NCBI RefSeq assembly: GCF_019801145.1
Contig: NZ_JAHVJQ010000001.1
Coordinates: 372,001 to 436,000 of the forward strand
From: Leisingera aquaemixtae
Lineage (GTDB): Bacteria > Pseudomonadota > Alphaproteobacteria > Rhodobacterales > Rhodobacteraceae
Length of the DNA: 64,000 nt
Direction of reading: 5' to 3'
Program-made: the position numbers and the translations under genes
The notes under the pieces: model-generated
Databases searched by the model: none
The model's input: the letters and a program-made list of their open reading frames with translations, nothing else
Told to the model about the DNA's origin: nothing
Shown: positions 21,496 through 30,267 of the stretch, piece after piece
Numbering within the stretch: the stretch's first letter is position 1
Layout: every line of letters starts with the position of its first letter

Positions 21496-22106
21496 GCTTT
21501 CTCAATTACATAGACGGTAGACTTCAGGTTTATTCCGGGGAGGTGCTCCCCGTATTCCCGGAATAGCAGCCGTGCGGCCGAACAGTCCAGCCATTCATTG
21601 AGCTTGCCGGTATAGGCGTGGTCCTCCAGCGCGTGATCGTTGTAGGAAAAGGCAAACAGCCCTTTGCGGTCCAGTCCGCGCATGATCACGTCGAAGGTTT
21701 CCGGCGGTGCCGCCCCGGTGCCGAGCACACCGCAGCCGACGATGGCGCGGTAGGTGCCGGGCTTCACCGGAGCCTTGTCGGTGACGTCCAGTTCGGCCAA
21801 GGTCCGGTAGGCGCCCTTGTCCCGTGCCTGGGCCAGCATTTCGGGCGAGGGTTCCAGCCCGTCGACCACGTTGTAGCCGGCCGCTCTCAGCGCGAGGCCC
21901 GCCAGGCCGGTGCCGCAGCCGAAATCTAGAATGGGCGCGTCCGGCTCCGGCAGGTACTTCCACAGCGCCGCGGCGATCCGGGCCGGCGTTGCGTAACCGA
22001 TTTCCGCGATTTCAGCGTCATATGAGGCGGCCCAGCGGTCATAGTGGTCGCGGGTCGCGTCCTGGCTGGTAAGGCCATAGGATTTACCGAGGAATTTTTC
22101 ACTCAT
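21492..22106 (-). CDS. Class I SAM-dependent methyltransferase, substrate unknown
   Basis: A 204-residue Rossmann-fold methyltransferase. Motif I is ILDFGCGTGLAGLAL, followed by the acidic residue region GLEPSPEMLAQAR and a later AFSYNDHAL strand. The N-terminal HYDRWAASYDAEI is typical of small-molecule or quinone/sterol-type methyltransferases. It lies between trmFO and gluQ, both tRNA modification genes, so a tRNA or nucleotide substrate is possible but not shown. The gene overlaps gluQ by four bases. Confidence 0.85.
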   Translation of the reverse strand: MSEKFLGKSYGLTSQDATRDHYDRWAASYDAEIAEIGYATPARIAAALWKYLPEPDAPILDFGCGTGLAGLALRAAGYNVVDGLEPSPEMLAQARDKGAYRTLAELDVTDKAPVKPGTYRAIVGCGVLGTGAAPPETFDVIMRGLDRKGLFAFSYNDHALEDHAYTGKLNEWLDCSAARLLFREYGEHLPGINLKSTVYVIEKA

Positions 22107-22139
22107 GCCACAATCCTAGACCCGCGCTTTGCGCAGCGT

Positions 22140-23495
22140 CTAGGAAAAGTTGCTGAGCCAGTCCTGCCAGACGCCTTTGGCGCGGTCGGTATAGGCCTTG
22201 TAGCGGTCCTTGCGGCCGCGGCGGCCGCCCTTCAGGCCGTCCACCGGGCGGAACAGCCCGAAATTCACGTTCATCGGCTGGAAGGTCTTGGCCTCGGCGC
22301 CGCCGGTGATGTGGTGGATCAGCGCGCCCATGGCGCTGTCCTGCGGCACTTCCGGCAGCTCCCGGCCAAGGATCTCCGCCGCGGCCAGGCGGCCTGCCAG
22401 CAGGCCCATGGCGGCGCTTTCCACATAGCCCTCGACCCCGGTGATCTGGCCGGCAAAACGGATGTTGGGTTTCGACTTCAGCCGCATCTGCGCGTCCAGC
22501 AGGGTGGGCGAATTGATGAAGGTATTGCGGTGGATGCCGCCGAGGCGGGCAAAGCTGGCGTTCTCCAGGCCGGGGATCATCTTGAAGACCTCCGTCTGGG
22601 CGCCGTATTTCATCTTGGTCTGGAAGCCGACGATGTTGAACAGCGTCCCCAGCGCGTTGTCGCGGCGCAGCTGCACCACCGCATGGGCCTTGACCTCCGG
22701 CTGGTGCGGGTTGGTCAGCCCCACCGGCTTCATCGGTCCGTGGCGCAGGGTTTCGCGGCCGCGTTCGGCCATCACCTCGATCGGCAGGCAGCCGTCGAAA
22801 TAGCCCGCGGTCTCGCCCTCATGGAACTCGGTCTTGTCGGCGGCCAGCAGCGCGTCGATGAAGGCCTCGTACTGGTCCTTGTCCATCGGGCAGTTGAGGT
22901 AGGCGGTGCGCTCCTCCTCGGTTTCGCCCTTGTCATAGCGCGACTGCATCCAGGCCTTCGACATGTCGATCGACTCGGCATAGACGATCGGCGCGATAGC
23001 ATCGAAGAAGGCCAGTGCCTCGGCTCCGGTTTCGGCTTGAATGGCCTTGCCCAGCTCCGGCGAGGTCAGCGGGCCGGTGGCAAAGATCCAGTGGCCTTCG
23101 GCGGGCAGTTCGGTGATTTCTTCGTAGGAAACCGTGACATTCGGATGCGCCTTCAGCTTGGCGGTCACGGTTTCGGCAAAGGGCTCCCGGTCCACGGCCA
23201 ATGCGCCGCCGGCGGGCAGCCGGTGCTCATCCGCGGTGGTCATGATCAGGCCGTTCGCCGCGCGCATTTCCCAATGCAGCAGGCCCACGGCGTTCTGCTC
23301 GTCATCATCCGAGCGGAAGGAGTTCGAACACACCATCTCGCCCAGGTTGCCGGTCTGGTGGGCAAAGGTTTCCACCTTGGGGCGCATTTCGTGGATCACC
23401 ACCTGTACACCCATGTTTGCCGCCTGCCAGGCCGCTTCCGAGCCGGCCATGCCGCCGCCCACGATATGCAATGTCTGTGCCGAATGATCTGTCAT
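22140..23495 (-). CDS. trmFO: Methylenetetrahydrofolate-tRNA-(uracil-5)-methyltransferase TrmFO
   Basis: A 451-residue flavoprotein that makes 5-methyluridine at position 54 of tRNA using methylene-THF and FADH2. The N-terminal FAD motif is [13 protein letters not shown]. The [14 protein letters not shown] block contains the conserved catalytic Cys. [12 protein letters not shown] and the C-terminal [11 protein letters not shown] are also family blocks. I chose ATG 23495; a GTG three codons upstream is the alternative. Confidence 0.95.
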   Translation of the reverse strand: MTDHSAQTLHIVGGGMAGSEAAWQAANMGVQVVIHEMRPKVETFAHQTGNLGEMVCSNSFRSDDDEQNAVGLLHWEMRAANGLIMTTADEHRLPAGGALAVDREPFAETVTAKLKAHPNVTVSYEEITELPAEGHWIFATGPLTSPELGKAIQAETGAEALAFFDAIAPIVYAESIDMSKAWMQSRYDKGETEEERTAYLNCPMDKDQYEAFIDALLAADKTEFHEGETAGYFDGCLPIEVMAERGRETLRHGPMKPVGLTNPHQPEVKAHAVVQLRRDNALGTLFNIVGFQTKMKYGAQTEVFKMIPGLENASFARLGGIHRNTFINSPTLLDAQMRLKSKPNIRFAGQITGVEGYVESAAMGLLAGRLAAAEILGRELPEVPQDSAMGALIHHITGGAEAKTFQPMNVNFGLFRPVDGLKGGRRGRKDRYKAYTDRAKGVWQDWLSNFS

Positions 23496-23822
23496 GCCCG
23501 CCACATAGGGCAGGGGACGTGCGCGTGCAACAGGCTTGGGGAGATACCGGGCCGCAAGCAGGGCCTTCGCCCAAAAGGCGGGCAGGCGGGCTTGTTGGGG
23601 GGAGATTTGGGGCCGCCGCTGCGGGAATGGATGACCGGGGTGAGAGAACCGGTTGGAGGGACCCTTCCGCAGCAGCAGCCCAAATTGTGCCGGTCAGCGA
23701 CCTTGCCCAATCTCTGCCATCTTTCCGCCCGAATTGGAAGGCGGCTATTTGGCTTATTGCGGAAACATTACGTTCCGATTGGTAAACAAAGGCTAAAGCT
23801 TTCCGTAAATTTTCGGAAAAAC
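23496..23822. other. 327-base noncoding stretch between echA-like gene and trmFO
   Basis: No convincing gene is seen on either strand. The stretch contains G-rich patches with imperfect hairpins around 23560-23600 and a short stem TTTCCG (23800-23805) / CGGAAA (23814-23819) immediately after the enoyl-CoA hydratase stop, which may end that minus-strand transcript. The trmFO promoter must lie here. Confidence 0.5.
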
Positions 23823-24608
23823 TCACTCCTGCCAGTCGGGGGGGCGTTTTTCGATAAAGGCGGCCATGCCTTCGATTGTGTCCCGGTACATCAGGTTCTC
23901 GACGATCACGCCGCTGGTATAGGCATAGGCCTGGTCCAGCGGCATCTGCAGCTGTTCATAAAACGCCTGCTTGCCGATTTTCACCGCCGCGCCGAGCTTG
24001 GACGCGATGGTTTCCGCCAGCCGGGTGGTCTCTGCCTCCAAGTCCTGCAGCGGCACGGCGCGGTTGGCGAGCCCCAGCTCAACGGCGCGTGCAGCGTCCA
24101 CAAATTCGCCGGTGGTCAGCAGCTCAAACGCCTGTTTGCGCGGGATATTGCGCGACAGTGCCACCATCGGGGTGGAGCAGAACAGTCCGATGTTCACGCC
24201 GTTGACGCCGAACTTGGTGCCTTCGGCCGCCACCGCCAGGTCGCAGGAGGCAACCAGCTGGCAGCCCGCAGCGGTAGCAATGCCGTGGACCTGGGCAATC
24301 ACTGGCTGGGGCAGCGACTGCAACCCCGTCATCACGCTGGTGCAGCGCGCAAACAGATCCTGGAAATACCCCTTGCCGCCATCCTCCGCCGCGCGGCCTG
24401 CAGTCATCTGCTTGATATCATGGCCAGCGCAGAATCCTTTGCCGGTGCCGGACAGAATCACCACTTTGATACGGCTGTCTTCGCGCAGGGCATCGATTTG
24501 CTCCTGCAGCGCGGCCAGCATCTCGTCCGACAGCGCGTTCAGCTTCTCGGGCGTGTTCATGGTGAGCCGAGCAATCGCACCCGTGTCGTGACGTTCCAGA
24601 ATTGCCAT
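23823..24608 (-). CDS. Enoyl-CoA hydratase/isomerase family protein
   Basis: A 261-residue crotonase-fold protein. The oxyanion-hole segments are the GKGFCAGHDI strand and the GIATAAGCQLVASCDL strand. The usual catalytic Glu pair of true hydratases is not evident: the second-loop position reads GVNIGLFCSTP, as in the ECHDC3-type subgroup. A fatty acyl-CoA hydratase activity is therefore uncertain. It is divergent from a hot-dog thioesterase gene, which suggests a shared acyl-CoA theme. Confidence 0.85.
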   Translation of the reverse strand: MAILERHDTGAIARLTMNTPEKLNALSDEMLAALQEQIDALREDSRIKVVILSGTGKGFCAGHDIKQMTAGRAAEDGGKGYFQDLFARCTSVMTGLQSLPQPVIAQVHGIATAAGCQLVASCDLAVAAEGTKFGVNGVNIGLFCSTPMVALSRNIPRKQAFELLTTGEFVDAARAVELGLANRAVPLQDLEAETTRLAETIASKLGAAVKIGKQAFYEQLQMPLDQAYAYTSGVIVENLMYRDTIEGMAAFIEKRPPDWQE

Positions 24609-24666
24609 CTTGCCCTCCGTGCAAATCCGGGGGCAACTCTAGGCGGGGCGAACGGAAAGGGAAAGC

Positions 24667-25089
24667 ATGGCGCTGGCATTTGATGTCGCAGGTCTGACCG
24701 AATACTTGCATGAGATTTTTCCGCAGGTGCGGGATGACTTTGCCATCGAAACGATGGAGGAAAACCATCTCAGGATGCGGCTGTTGACGGCGGAGAGGCA
24801 CCTGCGCCCCGGCGGCACGGTGTCCGGTCCGTCGATGTTTGCGCTGGCCGATTGCGCGGTCTACGCGCTGATCCTGGCGCATCTGGGGCAGGAGGCGCTG
24901 GCTGTGACCACCAACTGCTCGCTCGATTTCATGCGCAAGCCCGCGGCCGGTGCCGACCTGATCGGCGAAGCGCGGCTGCTGAAACTGGGCCGGGTGCTGG
25001 CGGTGGCGGATGTGCTGATCTATTCCGAGGGTATGGCACAGCCTGTGGCCCGCGCTTCGATGACCTATTCGATCCCGCCCAAGCGTTAG
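24667..25089 (+). CDS. PaaI-family hot-dog thioesterase
   Basis: A 140-residue protein with the PaaI/YbgC-like hot-dog fold. The GGTVSGPSMFALADCAVYAL block carries the catalytic acidic residue region on the central helix, and TTNCSLDFMRKPAAG follows, as in acyl-CoA thioesterases that act on aromatic or medium-chain thioesters. Its stop overlaps the convergent psd stop by four bases. Substrate is unknown. Confidence 0.85.
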   Translation: MALAFDVAGLTEYLHEIFPQVRDDFAIETMEENHLRMRLLTAERHLRPGGTVSGPSMFALADCAVYALILAHLGQEALAVTTNCSLDFMRKPAAGADLIGEARLLKLGRVLAVADVLIYSEGMAQPVARASMTYSIPPKR

Positions 25090-25976
25090 AGCGCAGTGGC
25101 GAAGGGCTGGCCGACCTTGACCAGGGTCTCCCGCCCCTTGGCGCTGTTTGCCACCAGATCATCGGAGAACTGCACTTTGCCCGGCTCGAAAACCACCACC
25201 ACGGTGGAGCCGCCGAACTTGAAATAGCCCTTCTCGTCCATCTTCTGCACGGCGCCGGAAGTGCGGGTGTTGACGATGGAGCCGACCCCGAAGGCGCCGA
25301 CCTCGACAAAGCAGTAGCTGCCCAGAGCCTCGGTTTCGATCAGCGTCCAGGTCCGCTTGTTCTCGCCGAACACATCCGGCCCGGCGCCAAGGGCAATCGG
25401 GTTGACCGAATGCAGCGCGCCGGGAATGTCCTGCGACGCCGTGATACGGCCCGCGGCGGGGAAATGGTAGCGGTGGTAGTCCGCCGGGCACAGCCGCACG
25501 ATCGCCAGCGCGCCGCCGATGAACCGCTCCGCAATGCCGGGCAGCATGGTGCGCACCGACATCGGATAGCCCTTGACCGGGACAAACACGTCCTCTGCCA
25601 GTTCCGGGAACACCAGCACCCGGCCATCAGCGGGGGATACAATGTCTTTCGGGTCCGCGCTGAAGGGACGGGCCTCGGGCCTCAGATGGCGCACGAAGAA
25701 GTCGTTGAAGCAGCCAAAGCTGTCCGCTGGGGCCGTGGCCTCGCTCATGTCGATGGACAGTTCGTCGACCACTGCCGCGATCTTGCCCTTGGAAAACCGC
25801 GAGTCGAACCAGGCGCCCATCAGGCGGCTGATCAGGCTGGATCGGAACAGCAGTTTTTCCACCGGCCTGGCGCTGGCGTTCTGATAGGCCCAGCGGATCC
25901 ACTTCTCGCCCAGCACCGCCTCTTCAAAGGTCTCGCCGGTCTCGCGGTCTACAACAAGAATGGGGTCGCGCTGCAT
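25086..25976 (-). CDS. psd: Phosphatidylserine decarboxylase
   Basis: A 296-residue enzyme making phosphatidylethanolamine. It is synthesised as a proenzyme and cleaves itself at a Gly-Ser bond to form a pyruvoyl group. The GGST motif at residues 255-258 gives cleavage before Ser257. Other blocks are SFGCFNDFFVRHLRP, SPADGRV and CPADYHRYHFP. The longer SFNDFF-type N-terminus fits the eukaryote/clostridial-type branch found in many roseobacters. ATG 25976 is chosen because a terminator for the upstream gene lies at 26091-26120, which excludes earlier starts. Confidence 0.92.
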   Translation of the reverse strand: MQRDPILVVDRETGETFEEAVLGEKWIRWAYQNASARPVEKLLFRSSLISRLMGAWFDSRFSKGKIAAVVDELSIDMSEATAPADSFGCFNDFFVRHLRPEARPFSADPKDIVSPADGRVLVFPELAEDVFVPVKGYPMSVRTMLPGIAERFIGGALAIVRLCPADYHRYHFPAAGRITASQDIPGALHSVNPIALGAGPDVFGENKRTWTLIETEALGSYCFVEVGAFGVGSIVNTRTSGAVQKMDEKGYFKFGGSTVVVVFEPGKVQFSDDLVANSAKGRETLVKVGQPFATAL

Positions 25977-26090
25977 CAAATCTGCCAAATCTGGTTTCGT
26001 CCCGCTGCGCCTAGCAAAGCGCGGGGGGCGGGCCAAGAGCGGATTTTCATATGGCGGTTGGGCGGTTCCGCTTCTTTCGGGTGGCGGCGC

Positions 26091-26120
26091 AAATAAAAAA
26101 GGCCGGGGCATGCCCCGGCC
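26091..26120 (-). terminator. Rho-independent terminator of the DUF1127 gene
   Basis: A perfect 20-base palindrome, GGCCGGGGCA/TGCCCCGGCC (26101-26120), is followed on the minus strand by TTTTTTATTT. It lies 26 bases after the DUF1127 stop. Confidence 0.9.
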
Positions 26121-26146
26121 GTAAGGTTGTTCTTTTGCCCAGGGGA

Positions 26147-26380
26147 TCACGGGCGCCAGAACGGAAGAGTGGCTTCATAGTGGGCGTCCTCACGGGACAG
26201 CCCGATGTCCTTCAGCTGCGTATCGCTCAGGTGTTTCAAATGGGTTCGGGTGCGATGGCGCAGGCTCCACTTGGTCACCAGCACGGCAAAGGAGACGGCC
26301 CATTGCGCCAGCACCGGCAGGGCCGGGCGGCTGTTCAGATAGGACATGTTCGATTGTGCCATTTGCGTATGCTGTGCCAT
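26147..26380 (-). CDS. DUF1127 small protein
   Basis: A 77-residue protein. The C-terminal part (LKHLSDTQLKDIGLSREDAHYEA) is the DUF1127 motif, an arginine/leucine-rich helix-turn found in many alphaproteobacterial small proteins. Members in Rhodobacter (CcaF1) and Agrobacterium bind RNA or affect phosphate and carbon metabolism. The N-terminal half contains a hydrophobic helix (PVLAQWAVSFAVLVTKW). AAGGAAG is the ribosome site. It is divergent from a MocR-type regulator, with a dense set of ATTGT/ACAAT boxes between, so it is probably that regulator's target. Confidence 0.85.
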   Translation of the reverse strand: MAQHTQMAQSNMSYLNSRPALPVLAQWAVSFAVLVTKWSLRHRTRTHLKHLSDTQLKDIGLSREDAHYEATLPFWRP

Positions 26381-26396
26381 GGGAGGCTTCCTTCGT

Positions 26397-26487
26397 ATTG
26401 TGTTGATACAATCCTGTTGATTTGTCGTGGCGTTTTGATACAAAGGGGGTGCAGTATTGTCCAAGGATGGATTGTAATGGGTACAAT
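26397..26487. promoter_or_regulatory. ATTGT/ACAAT box array between DUF1127 gene and MocR regulator
   Basis: Boxes on one face read ATTGT at 26397, 26456 and 26471, and ACAAT at 26408 and 26483; looser versions TTTGT (26421) and ACAAA (26440) lie between. The first pair, ATTGT-N6-ACAAT (26397-26412), is a dyad just upstream of the DUF1127 start, and the last pair ATTGT-N7-ACAAT flanks the regulator's ATG at 26477. This pattern fits operators of a GntR/MocR dimer controlling both directions. Binding is inferred. Confidence 0.55.
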
Positions 26488-27880
26488 TTGGCCGCAGGCC
26501 CTGGGTGAGACAAAAGGTCCCAAGTACAAAAAGGTCGCAGATACAATCCGGTCGGCTGTTGAAATGGGCAGCCTGAAAATTGGTACAAAGCTGCCGCCGG
26601 TACGCGATCTCGCGTATCAGTTGAGCATCACACCCGGCACCGTCGCCCGTGCCTACAGCATTCTGACCGATGAGGGCGTGCTGGAAGCTGAGGTCGGGCG
26701 CGGCACTTTCGTAGCCGAAAAGAAGAAACCGGTGCCCGATGACGTATGGTCGCGGGAGCTGCATCTGCTGGAGGCACGCGATCCCGGCCATGTCAGCCTG
26801 TTCAGCCCGCGGATTGCCGACATGGGGCAGGTGGCGGCGGTGCGCGAAGCGCTGCACAAGGTGGCCGAGGGCGAGGCGCGCAATTTCCTGAATTATCCGA
26901 CCCGCGATGCATATCAGCCGGTGCGCCAGGCGGCTGCCGCCTGGATTGCGCAGGCGCCGGTTGGCCCGGTCAGCGAAAAGGACGTGGTGCTGACCCACGG
27001 CGGCCAGAACGGGCTGATGGTGGCACTGCAGGCAATCCTGCAAGGCCCGCAGCCGGTGATCATGGTCGAGGATCTGACCTATGCGGGCTTCCGCCGCGCA
27101 GCAGAGCTGCTCAGGGCGCAGGTGGTCGAGGTCGCCATGGATGAACACGGCATCCGCCCGGACGCAATGGAGCTGGCGATCCGAAAATCCGGCGCCTCCG
27201 TCATCTGCACCAGCCCGGAAGTGCATAATCCCACCGGGCTGTTCACGCCGCTGGAGCGCCGCAAGGAGATCGTCCGCATTGCCCGCCGCCACGGCGTGCA
27301 GATTGTCGAGGACGACTGCTACCGCCTGGGGGAATCGCGCGCGCCCAGCTACCGCGCGCTGGCGCCGGAACTGGCCTGGCATGTCTCCTCGATCTCCAAG
27401 ATCCTGACGCCGGCCTTGCGCGTCGGCTTTGCGCTGGCGCCGGAGGGGCGGGCGGCAGACCTGCGGCGGGTGGCGGAATACGGCTATTTCGGCCTGGCGC
27501 AGCCGTTGGCGGAACTGGTGCGGATCCTGCTCACCGACCCGCGGCTGCCGGGGCTGGTTCAAAGCGTGCGAAACGAAATGGCCCGCTACGTGCGGGTGGC
27601 GGTCAACGCGCTTGGCGGTTTTGACCTGACCTGGAACCCGGAGGTGCCGTTCCTGTGGCTGAAACTTCCGTCCGGCTGGCGCGCCGCCGCCTTTACCCGC
27701 GCGGCAGAGGCCAACGGGGTGCAGATCCGCTCGGCGGATGAATTCGCCCTGCGCGACGGTCGCGCGCCGCATGCGGTGCGCATCGCCATCAACGCGCATG
27801 TGCCGCTGAAGCAATTCGAAGAGGCGATGCTGCGCCTGCGCGCGCTTCTGGACAACCCGCCGGAGCAGATCAGCGTGTGA
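26477..27880 (+). CDS. MocR-type transcriptional regulator (GntR HTH fused to aminotransferase domain)
   Basis: A 467-residue fusion. Residues 14-80 form a GntR winged helix (LPPVRDLAYQLSITPGTVARAYSIL). Residues 100-467 are a fold-type I aminotransferase domain with the PLP lysine at 308 in SSISKIL and the EDDCYR segment near 278-283. Such proteins sense PLP or an amino-compound bound to it. The adjacent divergent DUF1127 gene and the shared box array suggest that as a target. The ATG at 26477 lies inside the array, so autoregulation by blocking its own start is plausible. Confidence 0.92.
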   Translation: MGTIWPQALGETKGPKYKKVADTIRSAVEMGSLKIGTKLPPVRDLAYQLSITPGTVARAYSILTDEGVLEAEVGRGTFVAEKKKPVPDDVWSRELHLLEARDPGHVSLFSPRIADMGQVAAVREALHKVAEGEARNFLNYPTRDAYQPVRQAAAAWIAQAPVGPVSEKDVVLTHGGQNGLMVALQAILQGPQPVIMVEDLTYAGFRRAAELLRAQVVEVAMDEHGIRPDAMELAIRKSGASVICTSPEVHNPTGLFTPLERRKEIVRIARRHGVQIVEDDCYRLGESRAPSYRALAPELAWHVSSISKILTPALRVGFALAPEGRAADLRRVAEYGYFGLAQPLAELVRILLTDPRLPGLVQSVRNEMARYVRVAVNALGGFDLTWNPEVPFLWLKLPSGWRAAAFTRAAEANGVQIRSADEFALRDGRAPHAVRIAINAHVPLKQFEEAMLRLRALLDNPPEQISV

Positions 27881-27888
27881 TTTTGTGG

Positions 27889-27910
27889 GGTATTATTATA
27901 CCTATTTTTT
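27889..27910 (+). terminator. Terminator after the MocR regulator
   Basis: GGTAT (27889-27893), a TATT loop and ATACC (27898-27902) are followed by TATTTTTT. The stem is short but the U-tract is strong, and it sits 8 bases after the stop. Confidence 0.55.
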
Positions 27911-28046
27911 AACGTACTGATTTGTAATGGTTTATTCTTGTTTGGTGGTGTTGACTGGGGCTTTGGATGCCCGTAAACCCCGTCCATCGAATTCAGGCCG
28001 ATGACCTATGGGATTCTGCCTTCACGACAAACAGGATTGACCTGCC

Positions 28047-28505
28047 ATGAAAACCTTCTCTGCTACTCCGGCAGACATCGAGAAGAAGTGGATCCTGATC
28101 GACGCCGAGGGCGTTGTTCTGGGCCGTCTTGCCTCGATCGTTGCCATGCGCCTGCGTGGCAAGCACAAAGCCTCGTTCACTCCGCATATGGACATGGGCG
28201 ACAACGTCATCATCATCAACGCCGACAAGGTGCAGATGACCGGCAAGAAGCGCGACGAGCACTTCTACTGGCACACCGGCCACCCGGGCGGCATCAAGTC
28301 GCGCACCAAGCAGGAAATCCTGGAAGGTGCACACCCGGAGCGCGTCGTGTTCCAGGCTGTCAAGCGCATGCTGCCGGGCAACCGCCTGTCGCGCCAGCAG
28401 ATGACCAACCTGCGTATCTATGCCGGTGCCGAGCACCCGCACGAAGCCCAGGCACCTGAAGTTCTGGACGTCAAATCCATGAACAAGAAAAACACCCGGA
28501 GCTGA
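28047..28505 (+). CDS. rplM: 50S ribosomal protein L13
   Basis: A 152-residue ribosomal protein. The family blocks [36 protein letters not shown] and [22 protein letters not shown] are intact. It is followed after 5 bases by rpsI, the universal rplM-rpsI operon. A ribosome site CAGGATTGACC lies upstream of the ATG. Confidence 0.98.
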   Translation: MKTFSATPADIEKKWILIDAEGVVLGRLASIVAMRLRGKHKASFTPHMDMGDNVIIINADKVQMTGKKRDEHFYWHTGHPGGIKSRTKQEILEGAHPERVVFQAVKRMLPGNRLSRQQMTNLRIYAGAEHPHEAQAPEVLDVKSMNKKNTRS

Positions 28506-28510
28506 TACCG

Positions 28511-28996
28511 ATGGCTGATCAGATCAACACTCTCGAAGAGCTCGCAGCTGCAACCGGTGTGGAAGCAGTGGCCGAAGAAACCATCGCGCGTGAGCCGGTT
28601 CGTGACGAACTCGGCCGCTCCTATGCCACCGGCAAGCGTAAAGACGCTGTTGCCCGCGTCTGGATCAAGCCGGGCTCCGGCAAGGTCGAGGTGAACGGCA
28701 AAGAGCTGAACAAGTACTTCGCCCGCCCGGTGCTGCAGATGATCCTGCGCCAGCCGTTCCAGGTTGCCGGCGTCGAAGACCAGTTCGACGTTTACGCCAC
28801 CGTCAAGGGCGGCGGCCTGTCCGGTCAGGCCGGTGCGGTCAAGCACGGCATCTCCAAAGCCCTGCAGCTGTACGATCCGTCCCTGCGCGGCGCGCTGAAA
28901 GCGGCCGGCTTCCTGACCCGCGACAGCCGCGTTGTGGAACGTAAGAAATACGGTAAGGCCAAAGCCCGCCGTTCGTTCCAGTTCTCCAAGCGCTAA
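28511..28996 (+). CDS. rpsI: 30S ribosomal protein S9
   Basis: A 161-residue S9 with an N-terminal extension of about 35 acidic residues typical of alphaproteobacteria. The core begins at [19 protein letters not shown]. The C-terminal tail [18 protein letters not shown] reaches the P-site tRNA in the ribosome. A terminator follows. Confidence 0.98.
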   Translation: MADQINTLEELAAATGVEAVAEETIAREPVRDELGRSYATGKRKDAVARVWIKPGSGKVEVNGKELNKYFARPVLQMILRQPFQVAGVEDQFDVYATVKGGGLSGQAGAVKHGISKALQLYDPSLRGALKAAGFLTRDSRVVERKKYGKAKARRSFQFSKR

Positions 28997-29019
28997 GCTG
29001 GAAACACATGCTTTTGGAA

Positions 29020-29044
29020 GGGCTCGCCGCTGGCGGGCCCTTTT
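29020..29044 (+). terminator. Terminator of the rplM-rpsI operon
   Basis: GGGCTCGCC (29020-29028) pairs with GGCGGGCCC (29032-29040) with one mismatch, followed by TTTT. Confidence 0.75.
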
Positions 29045-29150
29045 CCGTTCCGGCCTCCGCCATTTCCTGCAATCTTTCAGAGTTCTTTTAGAAAGTTTTT
29101 CTAGGTTGGCCCGGTATTCAACGGATCAACACTGGAAGGCGGGACAGACA

Positions 29151-29762
29151 ATGGCTTCTCCTGAGAACTTCAAGACCGCCCCGATTGGCGCCGGGCAGCT
29201 GGAAATCGGCCGCTTTACCCACGGGTATGAGGACATGGACATTCAGGGGCAGGACAGCGGCGCCAGTATCTCCATCGGATCGTTCTGCTCGGTGGGCCGG
29301 GGGGTGCGGGTGCTGCTGGATCAGTCGCCGGCATTGGACCGGATCACTGCCTTTCCGTTTGGCGAGGTCTTCACCGATCATCTGGGCGGCGCGGAAACGC
29401 ACGCGCCCCGGCAGGGCGGCCATGATGTGGTGATCGGTAATGACGTCTGGATCGGCGCCAATGCCACGCTGCTGGGCGGGGTGACCATTGGCGACGGCGC
29501 TGTTATCGGCCCCAATGCCACCGTGGCCGGCGATGTGGGCGCTTACGAGGTCTGGGCGGGAAACCCGGCACAGATGGTCCGCAAACGCTTTGACGACGCG
29601 GTTTGCAAAAAGCTACAGGAACTGCGCTGGTGGGATCTGCCGCTGCCCCTGATCCGGGAGATGGCGCCGCTGCTGTCCGCGCAGCCCACTGCGGACCTGA
29701 TCGAAGGCTTGCAGGGCATTGTCAGCGACCTCGTGACCTTCACCGGCGAAAGCGCAGCCTGA
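29151..29762 (+). CDS. CatB-like hexapeptide acetyltransferase (XAT family)
   Basis: A 203-residue left-handed beta-helix protein. Hexapeptide turns run through ISIGSFCSVGRGVRVLL, then VVIGNDVWIGANATLLGGVTIGDGAVIGPNATVAGDV, and close with YEVWAGNPAQMVRKRF. This is the layout of xenobiotic and sugar O-acetyltransferases (CatB/VatD). The loop between the strands (DRITAFPFGEVFTDH) resembles the substrate loop of that family. Substrate unknown; chloramphenicol should not be assumed. It starts a separate transcript after the ribosomal operon. Confidence 0.85.
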   Translation: MASPENFKTAPIGAGQLEIGRFTHGYEDMDIQGQDSGASISIGSFCSVGRGVRVLLDQSPALDRITAFPFGEVFTDHLGGAETHAPRQGGHDVVIGNDVWIGANATLLGGVTIGDGAVIGPNATVAGDVGAYEVWAGNPAQMVRKRFDDAVCKKLQELRWWDLPLPLIREMAPLLSAQPTADLIEGLQGIVSDLVTFTGESAA

Positions 29763-29836
29763 CCGCTTGAAACCGCGAAACCCGTCTGTATCAGGGCTGA
29801 TTTCCGGCCCGGGGCGGCCTGCGCTGTCCCCGGGCG

Positions 29837-29865
29837 TTAACTTTTTCAAAAAACTAGCGTAACAT
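29837..29865 (+). promoter_or_regulatory. Possible promoter of the globin-cyclase operon
   Basis: TTAACT (29837-29842) and TAACAT (29860-29865) are separated by 17 bases, an acceptable sigma-70 layout, 33 bases before the globin ATG. I see no FnrL or NnrR dyad here. Confidence 0.35.
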
Positions 29866-29898
29866 GGGCAGACCGCTTCCTGTTGGGGGACAGCAGTC

Positions 29899-30267
29899 AT
29901 GCCGCAAACGATCTACGAGAAGTACGGCGGGTTCAGCGCTATCAGCCGGGTCGTGATGACCTTTTACGAGCTGGCGCTCGATTCCGATCAGATCGGCGAC
30001 TACTTCGCCGACGTGGATATGGCGCGCCTCATCGACCACCAGACCAAGTTCATTTCCTCGCTGCTGGGCGGGCCGGCCTCGTTCAGCGATGACCGGCTGG
30101 AGGCAGTGCACCGCGCCTTGGGCATCAGTCACGAAGACTTCGACGAAATGGGCACGCTGCTGAAAGAAGCGCTGGAGCAACATGGGCTGTCGGAACCGGA
30201 TATCCGAACCACACTCAGCGCCATCGAATCGAAACGCAGCATCATTGTCACCAGGGATGCGGCATGA
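29899..30267 (+). CDS. Group 1 truncated hemoglobin (heme sensor candidate)
   Basis: A 122-residue two-over-two globin. The N-terminal YEKYGGFSAI and the FADVDMARLIDHQTKF E-helix block are group-1 traits. The B10 Tyr (Tyr23 in TFYELAL) and the proximal F8 His (His71 in AVHRALGIS) are present, so heme binding is expected. Its stop overlaps the start of a PAS-adenylate cyclase gene (ATGA), so the two proteins are made together. This makes a gas-sensing role (oxygen, NO) more likely than storage or simple NO dioxygenation; that is inference. Confidence 0.88.
   Translation: MPQTIYEKYGGFSAISRVVMTFYELALDSDQIGDYFADVDMARLIDHQTKFISSLLGGPASFSDDRLEAVHRALGISHEDFDEMGTLLKEALEQHGLSEPDIRTTLSAIESKRSIIVTRDAA

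Noticed and set aside
22044-24683. An 879-codon plus-strand frame across trmFO and the enoyl-CoA hydratase gene.
   Set aside because: Antisense to two clear enzymes and His/Gln/Gly-rich, as expected for a reverse-complement frame.
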